From positions 526,501-590,500 of the forward strand of contig NZ_CP022219.1 in assembly GCF_004114915.1 (NCBI RefSeq): a stretch of DNA of 64,000 bases. The letters run 5' to 3'. Positions 17,322 through 24,862 of the stretch are shown piece by piece; position 1 is the first letter of the stretch; every line of letters starts with the position of its first letter. A model generated the notes under the pieces. That model saw only the letters and a program-made list of their open reading frames with translations. It made no database searches and was not told the origin of the DNA. The position numbers and the translations under genes were made by a program. This DNA is from Bradyrhizobium guangxiense (lineage in GTDB: Bacteria > Pseudomonadota > Alphaproteobacteria > Rhizobiales > Xanthobacteraceae).

Positions 17322-17891
17322 CTAAGTCCACTTCAGGGTCCGGAACGTGATGGAGTAACGGCGTGCCTCGACCGGCGGGATGCTGTGCTCCCACAGTGCG
17401 CGCGCCTCGCCCTGCATCATATAGAGCGAGCGCGGCTGCGCCTCGAGCGTATAGCGTTGCCATTTGTCGCCGCTGCGGCGGCGAAAGCGGAATTTGCAGG
17501 CCGAGCCGAGCGACAGGCCGAGGATCTCGGCGAAATGCGGCTTGTCACGGTGCCAGCCGATGCCGACGCCGATGTCATAGTCGGTGCAGAGCCCCTGCCG
17601 GACGCTGCCCTCCGGCAGCCCCGCCCAGGCCTCGACCTGACGCGCGACCGGCAGCAGCCAGTCCGGGATCGGCTCCGCCTCGCTCAGCCGCTGCAGCGCG
17701 TAGTCATAGCGATACCCGAAGGACGCTACCCGGCGGTTGCCCTCGAACGCCCCGAACTGGAAGCGCTGCAGCGGCAATGCTGCGATGCGGCCGATCAGCG
17801 CCTGCTCGGCGGCGGCATCGATAAAATTGTCCCAGTAGCGAAGGCCGGCCGGCCCTGCGTCCGGTTCGGCGAACAAGCCAAGCTGCGTCAT
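17322..17891 (-). CDS. alkB: AlkB-like 2-oxoglutarate/Fe(II) dioxygenase
   Basis: A 189-residue AlkB-fold enzyme. Iron ligands His and Asp are in GWHRDKPHF, and the distal His is in ALWEHSIPP. RRYSITFRTL supplies the two 2-oxoglutarate-binding arginines. Family members repair N-alkylated bases in DNA or RNA by oxidative demethylation, though AlkB-like proteins of this short class can have other substrates. Several upstream starts exist; the ATG at 17891 (MTQLGLF) is chosen because homology begins there and because a longer frame would run into the divergent small-protein gene. It is a single-gene unit. Confidence 0.85.
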   Translation of the reverse strand: MTQLGLFAEPDAGPAGLRYWDNFIDAAAEQALIGRIAALPLQRFQFGAFEGNRRVASFGYRYDYALQRLSEAEPIPDWLLPVARQVEAWAGLPEGSVRQGLCTDYDIGVGIGWHRDKPHFAEILGLSLGSACKFRFRRRSGDKWQRYTLEAQPRSLYMMQGEARALWEHSIPPVEARRYSITFRTLKWT

Positions 17892-17970
17892 TCCTCGCAT
17901 TTCCGTGATGGAACCTAAAGACGGCTGATGCGACTTACATAAGACGCGGGAAGTAACGTGCGAGGCTGTC

Positions 17971-18111
17971 ATGGCACAGAAGCATACCGCCGATCCGGCA
18001 GAGATCATGCGGGCGACCGGTCATCCTGAGCTGGAATATGCCGCCGGCTGGACCATCGCCGGTCTGGTCACGATCGGCGCCATCGTCGCCGCCTGGGTCT
18101 TCGCCATCTAG
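17971..18111 (+). CDS. Small single-pass membrane protein, 46 residues
   Basis: An ATG-initiated frame of 46 codons that ends with TAG just before a palindromic repeat. The first about 26 residues are polar (AQKHTADPAEIMRATGHPELEY) and the rest is one hydrophobic helix (AGWTIAGLVTIGAIVAAWVFAI). Composition, clean end before the repeat and divergent placement from alkB support a real gene. I do not know a function. Confidence 0.6.
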   Translation: MAQKHTADPAEIMRATGHPELEYAAGWTIAGLVTIGAIVAAWVFAI

Positions 18112-18112
18112 G

Positions 18113-18195
18113 CGTGATCCGGAAAAGTGTGAAGCGGTTTTCCGAATAGATCATGCCAAATAAACTGTGGGGCGATGACCTCATCGCGCCTCAGG
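18113..18195. repeat. Bipartite intergenic palindromic element, copy 2
   Basis: Core GTGATCCGGAAAAGTG...TTTTCCG...GATCATGC matches copy 1 at 964-1063. The second hairpin (GGGGCGATGACC/TCATCGCGCC) is shorter and reaches the stop codon of the truncated kinase gene at 18191. It separates two convergent genes. Confidence 0.7.
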
Positions 18196-19234
18196 CGACA
18201 GGGAACTGGAGTTCGAAGGCGGCGCCGTCTTCAGTCGGTTTGAGCCTGATCGAGCCGCCATGGCTCGCCATCACCGCGCGCGCGATCGCAAGCCCCATCC
18301 CGGTCCCGCCCTGGTCGCGGCGGGTGGTGAAGAACGCATCGAAAATCCTGTCGCGGTTCGGCGCCGAGATCGCTTCGCCGTCGTTGCTGACCGTCAGAAG
18401 CAGGGTGGTCCGCTCGTCCACCGCCTCCAGCCGGATTGACCTCGCCTTGTGCCGCACTGCGTTGTCGGCGAGATGCGACAGCACGATCAGCGCCTTTTCG
18501 CCGGACATGCCGATGGGGCGGTCGAGGCTGCCGCTGGCCGAGATATCGCTTGCCGGAAACCGGCTCCGGAGGTCGGCGATCACGGGTGCAAGCTCGGTAC
18601 GCTCGTTCTGCGGCAGGCTTTCGGCGCGGGCCAGATCGCGCAGTCGCTGCGCCATCGCCTCCAGCCGCTGGGTGTCGGACAGAATGTTGGCGATGAACGT
18701 CTTCTGCTCGGCCGGCGTCAGGCCCTCGGCTTTGCCTTGAACCGAATCCTGCAGCAGCTCGGCCGCGCCCTTGATCGAGGTCAGCGGCGATTTCAGCTCG
18801 TGGGTGAGATGGGCCGAGAACGTCGCGATATAGTCCGAGCGCCTTGCGAGCTGTTCGGCCATGCCGAGGAAGCTATGCGAGAGCTGGGCGAACTCGCGCG
18901 TGCCGTAATGCCGGAGCGGCTGGAACGCCTCGCGGTCGCCGCGGCCGATCCGGGCGGCGCGTTCGATCAGCTCGCGCATCGGCAGGGGGATGGTGCGGGA
19001 GAAGACGAGGCTGATCGCGATCGTGCCGAAGATGACGGCGAGCCCCGCCAGCACGAACTTGGCCCGTTCCTGGTAGAGATGATCGAAGATGTTGCTCGGC
19101 GTCCGCGTGGTGTAGATCACCCCGGCGACGCGGTTGTTGACGATCACGGGCATCGCCGAGAACACGTGCACGCCGAGGCCTCGGCTGAAGGAATAGATCG
19201 GCGGCGGCGGCTTGTCCGGCACGCGGTTGCGCAA
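18191..19234 (-). pseudogene. Sensor histidine kinase, apparently 5'-truncated
   Basis: The readable frame has 347 residues from a TTG: the end of a periplasmic sensor domain (VHVFSAMPVIVNNRVAGVIYT), a membrane helix (about 58-78), a HAMP-like region, HisKA (SAHLTHELKSPLTSIKG) and HATPase_c (LADNAVRHKA...; GGTGMGLAIAR). Catalytic boxes look intact. The first membrane helix and most of the sensor domain expected for this class are missing. The same frame stays open upstream to about 19331 with kinase-like residues (QEVGQSLAHIEEVADAL...), then becomes unrecognisable. No response regulator gene is adjacent. I infer a deletion or rearrangement; a short functional kinase using TTG cannot be excluded. 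Confidence 0.65.
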
Positions 19235-19335
19235 GGTCGCCCGGTATTGCCCGTGGAGCGCGTCCGCGACTTCCTCGATATGGGCGAGCGACTGCCCGAC
19301 TTCCTGAGCGTCATGCCGCTGTCGAGCCGCGCTGA

Positions 19336-19449
19336 ACCCTCCTGTGCGTACTCGCCCCGCTCGCCGAACAGGGCTTCGGCCCCCGCCTCAAGACCACCGC
19401 AGACGACGTGCTGGCGCGATTGAAGTCCAGGCGCGCGCCGGCTGCCTGA
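19336..19449 (+). other. Possible orphan gene tail at the truncation point
   Basis: Directly after the point where kinase similarity stops, the plus strand reads an open stretch of 37 codons, with residues such as LAPLAEQGFGPRLKTTADDV, closed by TGA at 19447-19449 and with an in-frame TGA just before it. It looks like the C-terminal end of some protein without its beginning. The source family is unknown to me and the stretch may be chance. Confidence 0.25.
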
Positions 19450-19489
19450 GCCCACATCTCATCATCATTCGAACTCACAGGAGACCATC

Positions 19490-19765
19490 ATGAACCAGAA
19501 CGGCCAGCCCCACAGCAGCGCCTGGGTGAGCTTCACATACGCGTCCTTCGCAGCCTCAGCCTTCCTGGTTGCGATCGGCATCTTCTTCCTGCCGATCGAC
19601 CTCTGGATGAAGGGTTATCTCACCATGGGCATGGTCATGCTGATTCAGACCTGCATCACGCTGACCAAGACCGTACGCGACAATCACGAGAGCAGCCGGC
19701 TGGTGAACCGCATCGAGGATGCCAAAGCCGAGCGGCTGCTGATGGAGGTTTCCAAGGCCGCTTGA
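19490..19765 (+). CDS. YiaA/YiaB-type inner membrane protein
   Basis: A 91-residue protein with two membrane helices (about 11-33 and 41-60), matching the YiaA/YiaB two-helix domain: SSAWVSFTYASFAASAFLVAIGIFFLP followed by DLWMKGYLTMGMVMLIQTCITLTKTVRDNHE. The soluble C-terminal tail is charged. The function of the family is not established. AGGAG lies 9 bases before the ATG (19480-19484). A hairpin follows the gene. Confidence 0.8.
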   Translation: MNQNGQPHSSAWVSFTYASFAASAFLVAIGIFFLPIDLWMKGYLTMGMVMLIQTCITLTKTVRDNHESSRLVNRIEDAKAERLLMEVSKAA

Positions 19766-19800
19766 ACGCAGCGCCTCGAGCCAATCCGGGCGACGAGCAA

Positions 19801-19832
19801 GAGAGCCGCGCAGCAGCGCTGCCGCGGCTCTC
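19801..19832 (+). terminator. Strong GC hairpin downstream of the YiaA-type gene
   Basis: Arms GAGAGCCGCG (19801-19810) and CGCGGCTCTC (19823-19832) pair over 10 bp with a 12-base loop. It lies 36 bp after the stop. No T tract follows, so it may be a weak terminator or an mRNA 3' stabiliser. Confidence 0.45.
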
Positions 19833-19948
19833 GCGTCCGCGACCAGCCGGCCATGACGTTTCGATCGGGCCGGTGATCCGCATCCCGCATTGTGCTTCGA
19901 CGGCAGGTGCGATATGGCTCTCGCGCTTTTCAGAGGCGGAGACGAGCT

Positions 19949-20155
19949 TTGTCGAAACAATCGCTGCGTGAGGAGGCCGAGCGCCTGATCCGCGAATCGA
20001 TGGAAAAGAAGACGATCGTCGTCAAGCAGGGCACGACCCGCATCGAGGCGATCTGCGGCAAGTGTGGCGCGCCGAACCGGGTCCAGGCGGAGAAGGGCCA
20101 GAGCCGCGTCAAGTTCGCCTGCAAGAATTGCGGGCACAAGCAGGAGACGTTGTAG
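19949..20155 (+). CDS. Small zinc-ribbon protein
   Basis: A 68-residue protein, TTG start. Its first half is a charged helix (SLREEAERLIRESMEKK) and its second half holds a four-cysteine ribbon, CGKCGAPNRV then CKNCGHKQ, separated by about 20 residues. TTG at 19949 is chosen because it follows a GGAG-type sequence and yields the helical N-terminus; the ATG of MEKKT 17 codons later is the alternative. The role is unknown; nucleic acid or protein binding is possible. Confidence 0.6.
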   Translation: MSKQSLREEAERLIRESMEKKTIVVKQGTTRIEAICGKCGAPNRVQAEKGQSRVKFACKNCGHKQETL

Positions 20156-20197
20156 GGCGCTCGCGTGAACCTGCCGCACCGCGAATACTCCAATTCG

Positions 20198-20313
20198 TCA
20201 TCCTGAGGAGCCCGCTGTAAGCGGGCGTCTCGAAGGATCGAGGCCGGGCTGTCGCAGCCGGGCCTGCATGGTTCGAGACGCGCGCAAGGGCGCGCTCCTC
20301 ACCATGAGGATCA
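20198..20313. repeat. Long imperfect palindromic repeat (type 'tcatcctgaggag')
   Basis: A 116-bp element whose ends (TCATCCTGAGGAG and CTCCTCACCATGAGGA) are imperfect complements. It contains internal hairpins such as AGCCCGCTGTAAGCGGGC, GCCGGGCTGTCGCAGCCGGGC and GCGCGCAAGGGCGCGC, plus CGTCTCGAA against TTCGAGACG. It fills the gap between the converging zinc-ribbon and SDR genes. Repeats of this look are common in Bradyrhizobium (pattern knowledge). Confidence 0.7.
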
Positions 20314-20318
20314 GGTAG

Positions 20319-21164
20319 TCACTTCCCCTCCACGAATCTCTTGAATGCATCCGCGTAGTCCGGATGCCAGCGCGACAGCGGCGGGCGGGTCTCGATGATG
20401 TCGCCGGCCGCCCACAGCATGCGCTTTTCATCGAGTGCGCGCGGCACGTCGTTATCCGGGCACAGGATGTAGAAATCGCCGGCCTCCAGGCGCGCCAGCA
20501 TGAAATCGACCGTCTGCTCCGGCGTCCAGGCGCCCGCCGGCTTCTCGGTGCGGCCCTTGGCGGTGAGGCCGGTAAAGACGAAGCCCGGAATCAGCAGGTG
20601 GGCCGTCACGCGGCAATCCCTGGTATTGCGTAGCTCGTGCTGGAGCGCTTCCGTGAAAGCCTTCACGCCGGCCTTGGAGACATTGTAGACGGGATCACCC
20701 GGCGGCGTGGTGATGCCCTGTTTCGAGCCGGTATTGATGATGAGGCCGCTCTTGCCGCGTGCGATCATGGCGGGCGCGAAGATGCGGGAGCCGTTGATGA
20801 TGCCCCACATATTGACGTCGATGATGCGCTGCCAGTGATCGGGCTCGCCGAACAGCGTGCTGCCGGGCTGGATGCCGGCATTGTTCATGAGAATGTCGGT
20901 ACCGCCGAACCGCTCGCGCACAGTGCGTTCCAGTTCCGTCAGGCTTTCTGTCTTGCTGACATCGACCACGGCCGTCATTACGTTCGCGGCACCGGCGATG
21001 GATGACAGTTTTGTTGCGGCCTCAGCCAGACGTGCCTGATCGACATCCGCGATGCACACCTTCATGCCGGTGCGCGCAAACGCCGCGGCGGCGGCAAATC
21101 CGATTCCGGATGCGCCACCTGTGACGACGGCAACGTTGTCTTTGACGATGGCTGGGTGCGACAT
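20319..21164 (-). CDS. Short-chain dehydrogenase/reductase (SDR)
   Basis: A 281-residue Rossmann-fold oxidoreductase. It has the cofactor glycine motif TGGASGIG near residue 16, the NNAG segment (ILMNNAGIQPG), Ser of the catalytic triad in INTGSKQG, and YNVSK with the Tyr-Lys pair. Asp after beta-strand 2 (VCIADVD) indicates NAD(H) preference. ATG at 21164 is chosen because the coenzyme-binding strand starts right after it. Substrate unknown. It is divergent from the aldehyde dehydrogenase gene, sharing a roughly 190-bp promoter region, so they may serve one pathway. Confidence 0.85.
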   Translation of the reverse strand: MSHPAIVKDNVAVVTGGASGIGFAAAAAFARTGMKVCIADVDQARLAEAATKLSSIAGAANVMTAVVDVSKTESLTELERTVRERFGGTDILMNNAGIQPGSTLFGEPDHWQRIIDVNMWGIINGSRIFAPAMIARGKSGLIINTGSKQGITTPPGDPVYNVSKAGVKAFTEALQHELRNTRDCRVTAHLLIPGFVFTGLTAKGRTEKPAGAWTPEQTVDFMLARLEAGDFYILCPDNDVPRALDEKRMLWAAGDIIETRPPLSRWHPDYADAFKRFVEGK

Positions 21165-21354
21165 GGCTGGACTCCGGCGAAGCTGCGTTGCGCTCGGTCG
21201 CGTTATAGCATGCGCCTCGTCCGACCCTGCACAAGTCGGCATGGGAGGTCTTCGCTCCGCGCCGTCTTTACGCCCCTCCGGCCGGGTTGTACTTTGTCGA
21301 ACCAACGATCCCGCCCAGATCGACCCAATCAATCACCTGACAGGGAGTGCAGCC

Positions 21355-22851
21355 ATGGCTGTGTCGCAGGCTATTCCGATCACGCGCCATCCGTTCGCGA
21401 ATGGGTCCTACAAGCAGATGCTGATCGACGGGAAGTGGGTCGACGCAGCCTCAGGCAAACGCTTCGAGACCCGCAATCCCGCAACCGGCGAACTGCTCGC
21501 CACCGTCGCCGAAGGTGACAAGGAAGACATCGACCGCGCGGTTGCCGCCCCCCGCCGTGCCTTCGAGGGACCCTGGAGCAAGGTCAAGCCGTTCGAGCGG
21601 CAGAATCTGCTCTTGAGGCTCGCCGATCTCGTCGAGAAGAATTTCGACGAATTGTCGCAGCTCGACACGCTCGACATGGGCGCGCCGCTCAGCCGCACCC
21701 GCGCCTATCGCCTGCGCGCCGTCGGCATGCTGCGCTACTATGCCGGCCAGACCACGGCGATCCACGGCGAGACCATCGAGAACTCGCTGCCGGGCGAAAT
21801 CTTCTCCTACACGCTGAAGGAGCCGATCGGCGTCGTCGGCGCGATCATCCCCTGGAATGGACCGCTTACGGCGACGATCTGGAAGATCGGACCGGCGATC
21901 GCGACCGGCTGCACCGTGGTGCTCAAGCCCGCCGAAGAGGCGCCGCTGACCTCGCTGCGCATCGCGGAGCTGGCAATGGAGGCAGGCATTCCGCCCGGCG
22001 TCGTCAACGTCGTGCCCGGCTATGGCGAGACCGCGGGCGCTGCGCTTGCCTCGCATCATGACGTCGACAAGATCGCCTTCACCGGCTCGCATGTGACCGG
22101 CCAGTCGATCATCCGCGCCTCGGCGGGCAACCTCAAGCGCGTCTCGCTCGAGCTCGGCGGCAAGTCGCCGGACATCGTGTTTGCGGACGCCGATCTCGAT
22201 GCCGCCGTGCCGGGCGCGGCGATGGCGGTGTTCGCCAATTCCGGGCAGATCTGCAGCGCCGGTACGCGCCTGTTCGTCGAGCAGTCGATCTACGAGGAGT
22301 TCGTCGGCCGCGTCGCCGAGTTCGGCAAGAAGCTGCAGGTCGGCAACGGTCTTGATCCCAATGTCCAGATCGGGCCGCTGGTGTCCGAGCAGCAGCTCGA
22401 ACGTGTGACCGGCTATCTCGACATCGGCCAAAAGGAAGGCGCCAAGGCGCTCGCCGGCGGCGGCCGCGTCACCGAAGGCGCGCTGTCGAAGGGCTTCTTC
22501 GTCTCGCCGACGGTGTTCGCGGGCGTCCAGGACAACATGCGCATCGCGCAAGAGGAGATCTTTGGTCCCGTCATCTCCGCGATCGCCTTCAGGGACATGG
22601 ACGAGCTCGTCAAGCGCGCCAACAACACTACCTTCGGCCTCGGTTCGGGCCTGTGGACGCGCGACGTCAGCAAGGCGCATGCGGTCGCAAAATCGCTGCG
22701 CGCCGGTTCGGTGTGGGTGAACTGCTACCAGGCGATGGATCCGGCAGTGCCCTTCGGCGGCTATAAGATGAGCGGCTACGGCCGCGAGTCCGGCAAGCAG
22801 CATGTCGAGGAGTATCTCAACGTGAAGGCCGTCTGGATCAAGACGGCGTAA
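21355..22851 (+). CDS. NAD(P)-dependent aldehyde dehydrogenase
   Basis: A 498-residue ALDH of usual length. The general base Glu lies in LELGGKSPD (about 265), the nucleophile Cys in GQICSAGTR (about 299), the oxyanion Asn in PWNGPL, and the coenzyme-binding FTGSHVTG segment is present. The C-terminal KMSGYGRESG matches betaine/phenylacetaldehyde-type ALDHs. The start is the ATG at 21355 with AGGGAG before it. It oxidises an unknown aldehyde to the acid; proximity to a ThDP decarboxylase 2 kb downstream suggests an aromatic or aliphatic aldehyde made from a 2-oxo acid (inference). Confidence 0.9.
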   Translation: MAVSQAIPITRHPFANGSYKQMLIDGKWVDAASGKRFETRNPATGELLATVAEGDKEDIDRAVAAPRRAFEGPWSKVKPFERQNLLLRLADLVEKNFDELSQLDTLDMGAPLSRTRAYRLRAVGMLRYYAGQTTAIHGETIENSLPGEIFSYTLKEPIGVVGAIIPWNGPLTATIWKIGPAIATGCTVVLKPAEEAPLTSLRIAELAMEAGIPPGVVNVVPGYGETAGAALASHHDVDKIAFTGSHVTGQSIIRASAGNLKRVSLELGGKSPDIVFADADLDAAVPGAAMAVFANSGQICSAGTRLFVEQSIYEEFVGRVAEFGKKLQVGNGLDPNVQIGPLVSEQQLERVTGYLDIGQKEGAKALAGGGRVTEGALSKGFFVSPTVFAGVQDNMRIAQEEIFGPVISAIAFRDMDELVKRANNTTFGLGSGLWTRDVSKAHAVAKSLRAGSVWVNCYQAMDPAVPFGGYKMSGYGRESGKQHVEEYLNVKAVWIKTA

Positions 22852-22962
22852 GACGTGCTCTGTCGCGTTCCGTGAGAGAGAATAACTGCATGGGGCGGCG
22901 CCTTTTCCGGTGCCGTCCCTCGCTATATGATACGCATCCTTTCATAGACATCCGGGGACCAC

Positions 22963-24090
22963 ATGAAGTTCGAAGCGTTGTTTAGGCCGTTGCAGGTCGG
23001 TCCGTACAAGCTTGCGCATCGCGTCGCGATGGCGCCGTTGACGCGCATGCGGGCCGAGCGCGAAAGCTTTTCGCCGCGACCGCTCAACGCCGAATATTAC
23101 GGCCAGCGCGCCACGCCCGGCGGCCTGATCATCGCCGAAGCTTCGCCCGTGCTCTCGCACGGCCGCGGCAATCCGGCGACACCAGGCATCTATTCGGAGG
23201 CGCAAGTGGCCGGCTGGCGGAAGGTGGTCGACGCGGTGCACGCAAAGGGCGGCATCATCTTCCTCCAGCTCTGGCATGTCGGCCGCGTCTCGCATTCCTC
23301 ATTCCACGGCGGCGAGCTGCCGGTCTCGGCCTCGGCGATCCCGATCAGGGCGGACGGGATGAAGGCGATGACCGCCGACGGAAAGATCTCGGACTATGAG
23401 ACGCCGCGCGCGCTCGAGACCGACGAGGTCAGGGGTATTGTCGAGGCGTTCCGGCAAGGGGCGAAGAATGCGCTCGCGGCGGGGTTCGACGGGGTCGAGA
23501 TCCACGGCGCCAACGGTTATCTGCTCGAGCAATTCCTGCAGTCGCGCAGCAATCATCGCACCGACCAATATGGCGGCTCGATCGAGAACCGCGCGCGGCT
23601 GCTGCTCGAGGTCACGCAGGCGGCGATCGATGTCTGGGGTGCGAACCGCGTCGGTGTGCGGCTCTCGCCCCATGGCATCGCCAATGATTCCGGCGAGCCC
23701 GATCCGATGCCGCTGTACACCCATGTAGTGAAGGCGCTGGACAAGCTTGACCTGGCGTATCTGCATTTCATCGAGCCGCGCTCCAGCGGCGCCGGCCGTG
23801 CCGACGTCCATTGGGAGAACGTGCCGTCGGCGATGGTGCTGTTCCGTCCGCTCTACAGCGGCGTGCTGATGACCGCAGGCGGCTTCACCGGCGAGACCGC
23901 AAACGCGGCGATCGCCGAGGGCCATGCCGATATTATCGCGTTCGGCCGCATCTTCATCTCCAACCCCGATCTGCCGCGCCGCCTGCAGCACGGCTACCCG
24001 ATCACGCCGTACAACCGTGCGACGTTCTACGGCGGCGAGGAGAAGGGATATACGGATTATCCTGTCTATGACGAGCTGACGCCGGCCTGA
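22963..24090 (+). CDS. Old Yellow Enzyme-family alkene reductase (NADH:flavin oxidoreductase)
   Basis: A 375-residue FMN barrel enzyme. Key residues are the flavin-contacting MAPLTRMRA, the substrate-binding His/Asn pair in IHGANGYL (His about 181, Asn about 184), QSRSNHRTDQYGGSIENRARLL, and RVGVRLSPHG. The C-terminal AFGRIFISNPDLPRRL binds FMN phosphate. The family reduces activated C=C bonds of enals, enones, maleimides or nitro compounds with NAD(P)H; the physiological substrate is not predictable. It lies 111 bp after the ALDH gene and a weak hairpin (about 22890-22920) lies between. Confidence 0.9.
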   Translation: MKFEALFRPLQVGPYKLAHRVAMAPLTRMRAERESFSPRPLNAEYYGQRATPGGLIIAEASPVLSHGRGNPATPGIYSEAQVAGWRKVVDAVHAKGGIIFLQLWHVGRVSHSSFHGGELPVSASAIPIRADGMKAMTADGKISDYETPRALETDEVRGIVEAFRQGAKNALAAGFDGVEIHGANGYLLEQFLQSRSNHRTDQYGGSIENRARLLLEVTQAAIDVWGANRVGVRLSPHGIANDSGEPDPMPLYTHVVKALDKLDLAYLHFIEPRSSGAGRADVHWENVPSAMVLFRPLYSGVLMTAGGFTGETANAAIAEGHADIIAFGRIFISNPDLPRRLQHGYPITPYNRATFYGGEEKGYTDYPVYDELTPA

Positions 24091-24093
24091 TCT

Positions 24094-24198
24094 GTCATTC
24101 CGGGGCGCGACGAAGTCGCGAACCCGGAATCCATCGGGCCGCATTACCTAGACGTGGATGGATTCCGGGCTCGATGCTTCGCATCGCCCCGGAATGAC
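24094..24198. repeat. Palindromic repeat (type 'gtcattccgggg'), copy 1
   Basis: The outer arms GTCATTCCGGGGCG (24094-24107) and CGCCCCGGAATGAC (24185-24198) are perfectly complementary over 14 bp, and inner arms CCCGGAATCCATC (24123-24135) and GATGGATTCCGGG (24157-24169) over 13 bp. The element spans about 105 bp between two plus-strand genes and would fold as a long cruciform or RNA hairpin. Confidence 0.85.
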
Positions 24199-24240
24199 GA
24201 CATTGCTTCGCTGCGCTTGCATGACAACTGGGAGACGTCC

Positions 24241-24744
24241 ATGGCCAAAGCCGCAGTCGCCGCAGGGACAGCCACCGGCCAATGCCTCTGCGGCAAGGTC
24301 ACCTTCGAGATCGATGTCCCCGCGCGCTGGGCCTGGCATGACCACTCCGCCGCCAGTCGCCGCGCACATGGCGCGGCTTACGCGACCTATGTCGGCAGCT
24401 GGAAGAAGCGCTTCCGCCTCACCTCCGGCAAGACGGCGCTGACCCGCTACGAGGACAAGGCCACGAAGACCACCCGCAGCTTCTGCTCGCATTGCGGCAC
24501 GCCGATCGCGTATGAGCGCCCGCGCGGGCCGCATATGGTCAACATCCCGCGCGCGCTGTTCAATGAGCGCCCCGGCCGCCAGCCGCTCTATCACATCGCG
24601 ATCGAGGAGCTGCAGGAATGGGCCTATCCCGGCGAGCCGCTGGTGCCGCTGAAGGGCTTTCCCGGCGTGGTCTGGCAGCGCTCGAAAAAGAAGAAGCGCG
24701 CGGGCGGCGAGGACCCATTCGAGCTCGGGCGCGAGGAGATGTAA
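24241..24744 (+). CDS. GFA-fold protein lacking the catalytic zinc cysteines
   Basis: A 167-residue protein of the Gfa/CENP-V fold. The structural zinc ligands are kept: CLCG near residue 15-18 and CSHC near residue 84-87. In Gfa the catalytic zinc is held by the CHCxxC segment; the aligned segment here reads WHDHSAASRRAHGA, so the three Cys are replaced by Asp, Ser and Ser while the following RRAHG remains. A glutathione-formaldehyde role is therefore unlikely. ATG at 24241 is chosen after the repeat; AACTGGGAG precedes it. It may be co-transcribed with the ThDP enzyme 118 bp downstream. Confidence 0.75.
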   Translation: MAKAAVAAGTATGQCLCGKVTFEIDVPARWAWHDHSAASRRAHGAAYATYVGSWKKRFRLTSGKTALTRYEDKATKTTRSFCSHCGTPIAYERPRGPHMVNIPRALFNERPGRQPLYHIAIEELQEWAYPGEPLVPLKGFPGVVWQRSKKKKRAGGEDPFELGREEM

Positions 24745-24862
24745 GGGACCGCTTGCGTTGCTCCCGCGCAACGCAGCCATGACCGCGCTTCCTTGCGCGG
24801 CTCCCAAGAATTCGGCCATCATGCCTCGGCCTTGCGGCAACGGTCCGCTCCCTGGAGGAAAC

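Noticed and set aside
22890..22920. Hairpin-like GGGGCGGCGCC/GGTGCCGTCCC after the aldehyde dehydrogenase
   Set aside because: Imperfect stem without a T tract; too weak to call as a terminator.
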